NCBI GenBank assembly: GCA_003427395.1 | Contig: BFEA01000492.1 | Location: 1,118,399 to 1,147,192, forward strand | Source of the DNA: Chara braunii | Taxonomy: Eukaryota; Streptophyta; Charophyceae; Charales; Characeae | DNA: 28,794 nucleotides | Direction: 5' to 3' | Shown: positions 17,732 to 25,420 of the stretch, piece after piece | Layout: the number at the start of each line of letters is the position of its first letter | Position numbering within the stretch: position 1 is the first letter of the stretch | Notes under the pieces: model-generated | Told to the model about the DNA's origin: nothing | What the model saw: only the letters and a program-made list of their open reading frames with translations | Database searches by the model: none | Position numbers and translations under genes: made by a program

Positions 17732-18252
17732 TACTGGAATGTGAAAACTCTACGTCAATTACGATTGTGACCATTGGTAGAGGATGGTTAGATAAAGTAA
17801 CTGAGACTGATAGCCCGTTCGAGATATTGAGACACGACGTCTGTAAGGAAGGGCGTTTAGTATTCTATGTTCCAGTGGTCACATTTCTCAAGACGGACGA
17901 GCTTGACGTGAGGGTTTATGCTCAGGAAGGAATAAAAGTGGAAGAAGGTTATTTAGAGTGCTTGAGAAGAGTATACATTCATCTTTCAAGGATAAGGGAG
18001 TTACTTCGAAGCTTGCATGAGAAAGTGACTTGGGGGAAACGAGTTAGGCAATTCGAAAGACTTCATAGTTTTCTGACTACGGATAGCTTCACTGACAGGA
18101 GAGACTGGGTGCCTCTTCTAGAAGCTATTGCCGTGGTTGGTAAGGCAAGAGAGAATGACTTAGTCATGCGACCAAAAACTCTGTTTTCCAATACCTTTGT
18201 ACGTCGGTTCGAAGTTCAAGACGAAGCTTCTTTTGAATTTTCTCTCACCTGA
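17728..18252 (+). CDS. Cassette paralogue 3, diverged (174 aa)
   Basis: Most diverged member. It keeps the middle block (VVTFLKTDELDVRVYAQEG), the helix (YLECLRRVYIHLSRIREL), EKVTWGKRVRQFERLHS and TDSFTDRRDWVPLLEAI, corresponding to WSVLPREFERFP and SFxDGRxWxPIxNA. The N-terminal GAFPY block is replaced by SPFEILRHDVC. It carries about 40 extra residues at the C-terminus after the last block, unlike its relatives, which end there in Trp. The start overlaps the previous stop (ATGA). Intact frame. Its last 56 nt overlap the open frame upstream of paralogue 4, but the better start of that gene is 18272. Confidence 0.55.
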   Translation: MILECENSTSITIVTIGRGWLDKVTETDSPFEILRHDVCKEGRLVFYVPVVTFLKTDELDVRVYAQEGIKVEEGYLECLRRVYIHLSRIRELLRSLHEKVTWGKRVRQFERLHSFLTTDSFTDRRDWVPLLEAIAVVGKARENDLVMRPKTLFSNTFVRRFEVQDEASFEFSLT

Positions 18253-18271
18253 CAATGAAAAGGAGTCTGTT

Positions 18272-18781
18272 ATGGCTGAGGAGAATGTTGGTTTTCTAGG
18301 AAGCAGGCATATTTGGGAGAAGGTTGAAGGAAGGGTATTACCAGATATTAATTCTTTGGTCATCTCGTGCCTACTCCGGGATTTGAAACCCTTCACCGTG
18401 GGAGGGGCGTTTCCTTATAAGATTGGGAGATACACTGTCTTAGCCATACCTGAGGCAGAAGAAAAAGTGTATGTGTTAGTAACTCGCTTCCTAGAGACCA
18501 ATGAATATGACGTGCGTATATACACTCCAGTGACTAGGAAGATTTGGCGGCGGTATACTGAGTGTCACGAGTGGGCACTTAATCACGTTTGTAAATATAG
18601 AAACGAACTTAAGAAGGAAGGTAAGAAAGTTACCTGGAGTGTGGAGCCTACTGAGTATGAAGGTTTCCCAAGTCCTCCTATTCCAAATAGCTTTGTCAAT
18701 GGTGAGAACTGGGAGTCGATCTTTAATATTGTCTTAAGAGATAGAAAGTGGAGTAGTGCCTCTATTGAGAATTCTAGTTAA
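18272..18781 (+). CDS. Cassette paralogue 4, unknown protein (169 aa)
   Basis: All family blocks are clear: GGAFPYKIGRY, VYVLVTRFLETNEYDVRIY, a helix YTECHEWALNHVCKYRNEL, KEGKKVTWSVEPTEYEGFP, and PPIPNSFVNGENWESIFNIVLRDR. A 45-residue N-terminal extension precedes the first block and a short Ser-rich tail follows the final Trp. I chose ATG 18272 since it follows the previous stop by 19 nt and opens MAEENVG; the frame is open back to 18197, giving 194 residues. Intact. The most regular spacing of blocks with paralogue 2 suggests these two are nearest relatives by eye. Confidence 0.6.
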   Translation: MAEENVGFLGSRHIWEKVEGRVLPDINSLVISCLLRDLKPFTVGGAFPYKIGRYTVLAIPEAEEKVYVLVTRFLETNEYDVRIYTPVTRKIWRRYTECHEWALNHVCKYRNELKKEGKKVTWSVEPTEYEGFPSPPIPNSFVNGENWESIFNIVLRDRKWSSASIENSS

Positions 18782-18860
18782 AAGACTTAGTAGGCACTGG
18801 AAAAGATTAGATGTATCAAAGAGACAAAGAAGAATCATGGGGGTCGCTAGGGACTAGGCA

Positions 18861-19282
18861 ATGTCTGGTTACTGTCCGGCAGCCACGGCAGCACTAGACG
18901 CCCTAGTTCCTTTTATCAGTGGAGGAGCTTTCCTATACAAGATAGAATGTTGCATATCCCTGGAGGAGAAACACGCACCTGGGAAGACGTATATCTTTGT
19001 GGTGAAGTTCCTTGACACCGGTGAGTACGATATTCGCCCTATGTTCCCTCATTAAGAGAAAGAGGGACAGATCGCGAATCTTTTCGAAGCTGGATTAGTA
19101 ATACAGTTGATCAAGAAAAGAGAGAGTTAGAAAGAAAAGGAGCAAGAGTAATGAGTAACCTAACTCTGATTGTATTTGATAAGTTTCCCGAACCAGTTTT
19201 GCCGAAAAGTTTTACGGACGGCAGAAATTGGGAACCAATTCGAAACGCAATCATAAGAGAGAAAAGGTTCAGGAAGAAATAG
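18861..19282 (+). pseudogene. Cassette paralogue 5, frameshifted
   Basis: The first part in frame 0 shows SGGAFLYKIECC and VVKFLDTGEYDIRP, then ends at a stop (19053-19055). The family sequence continues in the -1 frame from about 19040 with YVPSLREGTDRESF, a charged helix, and SFTDGRNWEPIRNAIIR up to TAG at 19280-19282. The junction is explained by loss of a single base near 19040, where YDIRP changes frame into YV, as in the YDVRPYV of paralogue 2. The stop precedes the gag ATG (19309) by 26 nt. The WSVLPREF block is weak here (SNLTLIVFDKFPEPVLP). Broken copy of the family. Confidence 0.7.
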
Positions 19283-19308
19283 AGGTTTTAACCAATAAAT
19301 CAGACAAG

Positions 19309-21045
19309 ATGGTCAGGGGACCGGACGCAAGGCAGAACCTTGCTAGTTCCTCCGCAGGTGACGGAGAAGTGACCACTACCACTGTTCTACAAGAAATGTT
19401 GAAGAGGATAGAGGTCATGAAAACCGGGATGGACACTATGAATGTTCGTCTAGACCTTCCAAGAGCTAAGGTACCTCCAGAGAACATACCCTGCTTTGAT
19501 GGAACCAAGGTTAGGGAGTTTCTGGAAGACTATGATGTCTTCGGTATGAGCCGCGGTTGGTCGGACAAACAAAAGTTAAAAACTCTGCTAGCTTATGTTG
19601 AGTCTAAGATGAGGGTATCCGTGACAAAAACGACACAAAGACTCACAACATGGGGCGAGGTAAGACAAAAGATGCTGGAAGAATATGCAAAGTATGACGT
19701 TCCAACGACCATGCAAAATTTGTTGGAAGTGCGACGTTTAAAATATGCAACCCTTGATCAATTCCTAGAGGATTTTGAGTGGCTTGCGCGGAGAGTACCC
19801 TTCCTGGATGAGGCCCAAAAGTGTCATGTCTTGCAAACTAATTTCGCAGAGGATGAAAGAAAGAGTGTGGTAAGCCAGGATGCTCATTATCCTCTGAAGT
19901 GGAGTGAAGTGGTTGAGATGGTCCGTGAACTACCTTCGGTGTCAAACCAGAAGATGTCTCTGGAACAGATGAAAGCAATCACTAATGCAAGAGAGGAAAA
20001 TGTTGAGGCAGCTAAGGGAGGAAACTTAAAGGCCGAAGAGATTCTTAGTCTTCTCATTAAGCTTGGTAGCTTCGAAAAGTTAACCCTTCCTACCCCAGCA
20101 ACTCAAGCACTTGTTAGAGCCAAAGAAGGTAAGGTAGAAAGAAAGAAGAAGAAGCAAAAAGAGGAGAGCGAAAGTGAGAGCGAGAGTAGTGATGATGATG
20201 ACGCTACGCGAAGGAGAAAAGAGAGACAAAAGAAGAAGCGCGACCGGGATTGGAAGAAAGATAATAAGAGCCGAGATTGGCGAAGGAGAGATGACCCCTT
20301 CCGATGTTATTATTGTGACGAGGAAGGTCATACTATAACTCGGTGCCCTTTACTAGAGAAGGAACTCGAAGAAGGGATTGTCAAGAAGAATGTCAATGGG
20401 CACGTCTGTGATGCCAATTGGAACAAGATAGATTTCCGAGTCAAAGGAGGGATGCGAGCAGTTGTCCTAGAACAGGCTAGGGCCAATAAGGATAAAAAGA
20501 AGAAGGCTAGAGTTAATGTTATTACCTTTGATGGTATGCTACCTCCGGAGATAATGGCTCGAGAAAACAATCCCGGAAGTCAAAGTCTGAATGTATCCCA
20601 TATCAGTCTGGAAGAGGTCGAAGAGAAAAAGCGAGAGAAAACTCAAAGAGAGCTAGACCAGTTGATAGATGAGACCAAGGACCTAGTGAAGGAAGGGAAA
20701 GAAAAGGAAACTGCCGGGAAGAAGAGAAAGGTGGTCCTACGATCCGAGGCCGAGGAAGGGATCTCGATAGATGAAGTAGTAAAGAAATTGCTCGAGGAGA
20801 CCGAGATCACCCTATCCTGGAAAGAAGCAGTAGCTTTGGTACCTAAGTTTAAGGAAGAACTTAAGAAGATAGTTGAAAGGCGGAAGGTAGAAATCAATAG
20901 CCTAAGACTCTTTCCTCAGCATGTGGAAAGAGCCCCGCCTGATACCAAGATGAGGTTTGGTAACATGTCGTGTGGATACTTGAATATCTTTGTGAATGAC
21001 GTGACTTTGGGGCCGAGATGGTGCTTATGTCCCCGACCACGATAA
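19309..21045 (+). CDS. Element B Gag (578 aa)
   Basis: Structural protein of the virus-like particle. An N-terminal coiled-coil-like stretch (VLQEMLKRIEVMKTGMDTM) precedes the capsid core: IPCFDGTKVREFLEDYDVF, GWSDKQKLKTLLAYV, TWGEVRQKMLEEY, and DQFLEDFEWLARRVPFLDE, the typical Ty3/Gypsy Gag helices. A very basic/acidic linker (K-rich, then SESESESSDDDD) leads to an intact zinc knuckle CYYCDEEGHTITRC at 20305-20346 (CX2CX4HX4C). A long charged C-terminal region of about 210 residues follows. I chose ATG 19309, just after the cassette; the frame is open to 19228 but that part overlaps paralogue 5. Gag runs without stops; near 21000 protease continues in the -1 frame. Confidence 0.82.
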   Translation: MVRGPDARQNLASSSAGDGEVTTTTVLQEMLKRIEVMKTGMDTMNVRLDLPRAKVPPENIPCFDGTKVREFLEDYDVFGMSRGWSDKQKLKTLLAYVESKMRVSVTKTTQRLTTWGEVRQKMLEEYAKYDVPTTMQNLLEVRRLKYATLDQFLEDFEWLARRVPFLDEAQKCHVLQTNFAEDERKSVVSQDAHYPLKWSEVVEMVRELPSVSNQKMSLEQMKAITNAREENVEAAKGGNLKAEEILSLLIKLGSFEKLTLPTPATQALVRAKEGKVERKKKKQKEESESESESSDDDDATRRRKERQKKKRDRDWKKDNKSRDWRRRDDPFRCYYCDEEGHTITRCPLLEKELEEGIVKKNVNGHVCDANWNKIDFRVKGGMRAVVLEQARANKDKKKKARVNVITFDGMLPPEIMARENNPGSQSLNVSHISLEEVEEKKREKTQRELDQLIDETKDLVKEGKEKETAGKKRKVVLRSEAEEGISIDEVVKKLLEETEITLSWKEAVALVPKFKEELKKIVERRKVEINSLRLFPQHVERAPPDTKMRFGNMSCGYLNIFVNDVTLGPRWCLCPRPR

Positions 21046-21587
21046 GATCAAGTGAGCTTGGAATAGATAGGAAGGTCAATCATCAACTTTCCAATATAGC
21101 CGGGTTTCTGCCTTTGGAAGGTTTTATTGATGATTTGCCTATTCGAATTGGGACTTTACGGGCCGAGATCCTCTGTTTTGTGGTCCCCAACTTGGATCAT
21201 GATTGCATTCTCGAAGCCCCTTTCCTACATAGAATGGAGGCTTGTGCGTTCTTTGGCCATGATGGGGCAGCCTGACTTTCTAAACAAGCTTTTGTGATAA
21301 GTGATAGGCATCATCCTCGTCATCAGCAACATGTTAACTCTCTTAAGCATGGAGAATCTGACAAGTTGATTGAGGAAGTACGAGCAAAACTGAAAGAAAA
21401 TGGAATAATAGACGAGAAGATCACGATTAGAGTGAATGACATCGGGAAGATGCTCAAGCTCCTAGATAAAGAAAAGGAGTTGGGCGATAAGAGAGAGATG
21501 GAAGGATTCAAGGATGCTGTGAGGGCAGCCAAAGCTGGCACGATGCAACTCACATTCTCTGCGACTGATCTTTTTTTAGGAAAATAG
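21000..21587 (+). pseudogene. Element B aspartic protease and linker (one stop, altered active site)
   Basis: Retropepsin region. The frame opens after a TGA at 20997 and reads RDFGAEMVLMSP, which corresponds to the D[ST]GA catalytic loop with Phe (TTT) in place of Ser or Thr; a C-to-T change from TCT explains it. GIDRKVNHQL and FLPLEGFIDD follow, then IRIGTL and a DCILEAPFL segment matching the second conserved block (normally xILGxPFL). A TGA at 21273-21275 interrupts, then a charged linker continues in the same frame to TAG at 21585, right after the frameshift site. The junction with Gag (frame change near 21000) shows no slippery heptamer, so a base loss is likelier there. Confidence 0.65.
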
Positions 21588-22921
21588 CCACCAGATCTAA
21601 GAGGAAGTATAAACGTAAGGGCGTTAAGAAAAATCTGGTGGCAGTCCTAATAGAAAAGGATTACATTGAGGCATTAGAGAAAGAGAGAAAAATAATTAAA
21701 AGATTAAGAGAGGCTGCATTAAAAGGAGGGAGAATTACCCCAGAGAGGTTCAAGATAATGAAGGTAGGAGCCGATGACTTCCTTCTGCCGGCTGAGAGGG
21801 ATTTCATATATGAATTATGTCAGAAGTACAGTGGTGCCTTTTCCTTTAATGATGAGGAGAGGGAACGACTGGACGTTGACATGATCAAGATGATCAAGAT
21901 CTGGACCGTTCCTCACACACCTTGGAATGATAGACCCACNAAATATGCCCAAAAGGAAGAAAAAAAGGTAATGGAGTACATAAACCAGAAGATCGCCTCC
22001 AACGTTGTGGAACCAGCTGATGGAGCTTATGCCAATCACTGGTTTTGCTTTTGGAAGCCAGGTGGTGGTCTGCGCTGTATACAGAACTTGCAAAAGTTGA
22101 ATTCGGTAACGGTTCGCGATGCGGGTAGCTTACCCAACGCGGATCTGTTGGCCGAGTCTTTTGCCGGAAAGAGCATTTACTCCATAATAGACTTATACTA
22201 TGGCTATGACCAGTTCCAAATAGATCCTACTAGTCGACCTATGACCGTCATGCACACACCTAGAGGCCTCATACAAATGTGTGTGGTGCCTCAAGGGTGG
22301 ACGAATGGGGTCGCGGTCATCCAGCGAGACATGCTGAAGGCCATGGAGGACATATTTTCAGAGGTTACGTTTCCATACATTGACGACAATCCAGTTAAAG
22401 GACCGAAGGAAAAATATCAGACTTTAGTGGATGGTCGAGTCAGGCAGTTCGTATGGGAACATGCGCAGGGAGTAGCGAAAGTACTAGAAAGGTTGGCTAA
22501 ATACAACCTAACAGTCAGCGGGCCGAAATCACTACTGTTTCAAAGAGAGGTAACGATCTTGGGTTTTAGGTGCTTCTTGGAAGGAACAAGCCCCGATCTA
22601 AAGAAAGTGGATAAACTCCTGAACTGGCCTATGCCTCTAAAAACGGTTGGGGAAGTAAGGAGCTTCCTAGGGGTCTGTAGCTTTTGGCGGATCTTCATCC
22701 CCGGGTTTGCCAAGATAGCCGAGCCCCTTAGAGAAATGGTGCGACAAGAAGCTAACTTAGAGTGGTCTGATCAAAGAGAGAAGGTTGTGCGAGTACTTCA
22801 AGGTAAGCTAAGAGATGGCGCGGTCGTATTAGGAGTACCCTACTTCGACGATGAAAAGGAGAGGCCCTTCATCATCGAAGTCGATGGCGGCCCGATAACA
22901 TTAGGAGGGGTGCTCGTGTAG
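21569..22921 (+). pseudogene. Element B reverse transcriptase (catalytic motifs intact)
   Basis: Pol begins here by -1 frameshift; there is no ATG need. An N-terminal charged helix is followed by IWTVPHTPWNDRP, a fingers region WFCFWKPGGGLRCIQNLQKL, LPNADLLAESFAGKSIYSII, DLYYGYDQFQIDP (first catalytic Asp), VVPQGWTNGVAVIQRDM, and YIDD at 22376-22387, so all three catalytic Asp are present. After YIDD lies an insertion with RQFVWEHAQGVAKVLERL, then VTILGFRC and EVRSFLGVCSFWRIFIPGF. The ambiguous base at 21940 is the third base of ACN and encodes Thr whatever it is. TAG at 22919 (CAG-to-TAG) ends the open stretch; RNase H continues in the same frame. Confidence 0.85.
21572..21642 (+). promoter_or_regulatory. 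Programmed -1 ribosomal frameshift signal between pro and pol
   Basis: The upstream frame reads CTT TTT TTA GGA AAA TAG. T TTT TTA at 21572-21578 is a canonical X XXY YYZ heptamer in the correct phase; slipping back one base enters exactly the pol frame. After an 8-nt spacer (21579-21586) comes a perfect 10-bp stem, GCCACCAGAT (21587-21596) with ATCTGGTGGC (21633-21642). Its 36-nt loop holds an inner 4-bp stem AACG/CGTT (21612-21615, 21622-21625). The upstream frame stops at 21585-21587. Slippery site, spacer and stem all fit the known retroviral arrangement. Confidence 0.85.
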
Positions 22922-23236
22922 CGAGATGAGAATGGTAAAGAAAAACCACTTAGATTTGAGAGTCGCACCCTTAATTCGGTCGAGAGAGGCTATATTCAGT
23001 TCAGGAAGGAACTCCTGGCGATCCTACACTGCCTCAGGGTGTTTAGACACTATGTTATGGGGCGGAGATTCATTCTAAGAACGGATTCCACAGCGGTAAT
23101 CGGAGCTGTTAAGAGGCATCAACAAGTAGATGTTACGGTCTGTAGGTGGATAGCTCACATATAGACGTATGATTTTGTACTAGAAAAAGTATCTACCGAA
23201 AAGAATCGAGCCGATGGATTGAGCTGCGTTGAATGA
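22850..23236 (+). pseudogene. Element B RNase H (three stops, frame kept)
   Basis: In one continuous frame: PFIIEVDGGPITLGGVLV (first Asp), stop TAG 22919, RTLNSVERGYIQFRKELLAIL (catalytic Glu), FRHYVMGRRFILRTDSTAV (Asp of TD), QVDVTVCRWIAHI, TAG 23162, TYDFVLEKV, KNRADGLSCVE (final Asp), TGA 23234. All acidic residues are kept. The three stops are each one transition from sense codons (CAG, CAG, CGA), and no frameshift has occurred. It sits directly after reverse transcriptase; about 100 acidic residues separate it from integrase. Confidence 0.82.
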
Positions 23237-23290
23237 GGATCAATAGATGATGAATCTCTTGAGGAGGCGCCCTTCGTTGACGAGTTCCTT

Positions 23291-24868
23291 ATGGAAGACG
23301 ATGATGAAGGACTGCCTCCAGCTCCCAGTTGTTATACAGCCTCAGCCATAGCAACAAGCAGGGAAGACTGCTGGGGGGAAAAGGAAGACCCTTACCTCCA
23401 TTACCTTCTAACTCGAGAGGATGAGGAAAAAGGATGGTGTGGGATGGTAGAACAAGCCGCTGTTGCTGCTCATGAGCTGGCAGAAAGTTCAAGGATGGCT
23501 GGACGAAGGCTGAATGAGATAGAGGAAGAGTCGGAAGACCCTGAGCAAGATAAGGACGCTGAGGAGAGATTTAAGAAGGATGAGTATGATGGGGAATATA
23601 AGAGGATCGGTATGGTAATGAGTTGTAATCAGTTGAACGAATTCTATCATGAGAGAACAAAGAGAACCTTTAGGTTGCATAGGGGTCACCTTTTTGTGGA
23701 TGCTAAGGAAGAATTACCGTCACTTAGAGTAGTGTGTGGTAAGGAAAGGCAACTAGAGGTGATCGCCGCACTGCATGAGGGTCTAGCAGGGGGTCATAGG
23801 GGTGCTGATGCTATATACTATAAAGTATCTCGACTATATCACTGGGATGGTCTAAGGGATATGGTTATGAGATATTGTAAGTCATGTGAAGCCTGTCAGA
23901 AAAGGTCATCTATGAGATTGATTGAACCCTTATACCCCACTGTTCTTGTTGAACCTGGCAGTACTGTTTACCTTGATCTAATTACTATGCCACCTGGTAA
24001 GGATGAAATGAAATATGTACTAAACATGAGAGATAACATGTCTGGTTATGTTGAAGCAAAAGCCATCCGTAAGAAAACTGCAAAGACAGTGGCAGATTGG
24101 ATCGAGGAAATCTACCTGAGGTACCCGTTCATACGTGAGTTTGTGGCTGATCAAGGATCAGAGTTAAAAAACGAGATGGTCAGGAAGCTCATGTTCAGAC
24201 TTGGAGTCAGGATTAAATTTGTGACACCATATCATCCTCAGGCTAATGCACCAGTGGAAAGAGGTCACGGGACACTGAAGAATGCTATATCGAAATGGTG
24301 CCAAGGCGACTCCAGGAACTGACCATCTTTCTTAAGGGCGGCAGTCTATGCTGACAATGTGACTGTCAAACGGACTACAGGTTATGCGCCCATTACACTC
24401 TGGTGTGGCAGATATGCTACTTCTCCCATTGAGACCTGGACCCATGAGACACAAAGAGAGTCGTACTCCACAGAGGAGTTACTGAGGCTGAGGATCAGGC
24501 AGATCAAGGAAATGGATGAGGCCATAATTGAGGCCACAAAGAGGATGTCAGACAGCAGATTATTTGATCAGACACGGTGGAACAGCAAGAGGTACATCAG
24601 GAAGGAACGACTTCAGGTCGGAGATATTGTACTTCTACATGATACATCTCTCGAGACACAGTGGACCAAGAGATTGGAGGTCTGGTGGATGGGACCATTC
24701 AGGATCATCAGAGAGATTAAAGGCAAGGCCTATGAGTTAACAGAGATGGACGGTAGAAGATCCCATGGTATAATATCCGGCTCCCGGCTCCGAAAATTCA
24801 TACTTAGAGACGCAGATTTGATTCCGAGTTCGGGCAAAGTGATGAGGCGAGGCCCGAGAGCCATCTAG
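23291..24868 (+). pseudogene. Element B integrase (one stop)
   Basis: An acidic Glu/Asp-rich linker (about 100 residues) precedes the zinc domain: HX6H with His at 23774 and 23795, then CKSCEAC at 23876-23896. The DDE core is complete: Asp 23975 (YLDLIT), Asp 24149 (VADQGSE) and Glu 24257 (APVERGHG), with the canonical D-X35-E spacing. A TGA at 24320-24322 is one transition from TGG and the same frame goes on (PSFLRAAVYADNVTVKRTTGYAP). The SH3-like C-terminus has RLQVGDIVLL near 24610, RLEVWWMGPFRII and SRLRKFI. It ends with TAG at 24866. I see no chromodomain. Confidence 0.85.
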
Positions 24869-24879
24869 CATCAACCCAA

Positions 24880-25420
24880 ACATGCTGAGACGTGGCCAGT
24901 GTGCCCTCAGCATTTGTTGGGACGTGGTGAGAGTGCCGTCAACTTCAGATGATTATATGCTGGGATGTAGACAGTGTGCCGCCAACTTCAGTTCACGACG
25001 ATTATATGCTGAGATGTGGACAGTGTTCCGCCAGCTTCAATTGATGACGATTATATGCTGGGATGTGGACAGTGTGCCGCCAACTTCAGTTGATAACGAC
25101 TATATGCTGGGATGTGGACAGTGTGCCGCCAGCTTCAGTTGATGACGATTATGAGTTGGGATGCGGACAGTGTTGCCGCCAGCTACAGATGATGATGATT
25201 ATTGGCTGGGATGTGGCCTGTGAGCCGCTAGCTAATGATGATTATGAGCTGGGATGTGGACAGTATTGCCGCCAGCTACAGATGATGATGATTATTTGCA
25301 TGAGACGTGACCAGTGAGCCGCCGACTATCGATGATGATTAAGAGTTGGGACGTGACCAGTGAGCCGCCAACTATCAATGATGATTATGTGTTGGGACGG
25401 GGCCCGTGTGCCTCCAGCAG
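24880..25420. repeat. Tandem array after pol, about 12 units of 38-52 bp
   Basis: The unit core is TGCTGGGATGTGGACAGTGT, then GCCGCCAGCTTCAG and a spacer of TTGATGACGATTATA type. The first unit starts about 14 nt after the pol stop. Central units (24958-25190) are most alike; outer ones are diverged. Open frames across it (24882-25317) are repeat products. Tandem repeats just after pol are also seen in Tat-lineage elements. Confidence 0.88.

Noticed and set aside
20985-21010. Second programmed frameshift at gag-pro
   Set aside because: The frame change is -1 but no X XXY YYZ heptamer in phase is present; a base loss is simpler.
24882-25317. Cys/Trp-rich frames in the array after pol
   Set aside because: They are translations of the tandem unit and change frame with unit length.
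24880-25420. CRISPR array
   Set aside because: The whole unit is repeated, spacers are not unique, and the context is a eukaryotic retrotransposon.
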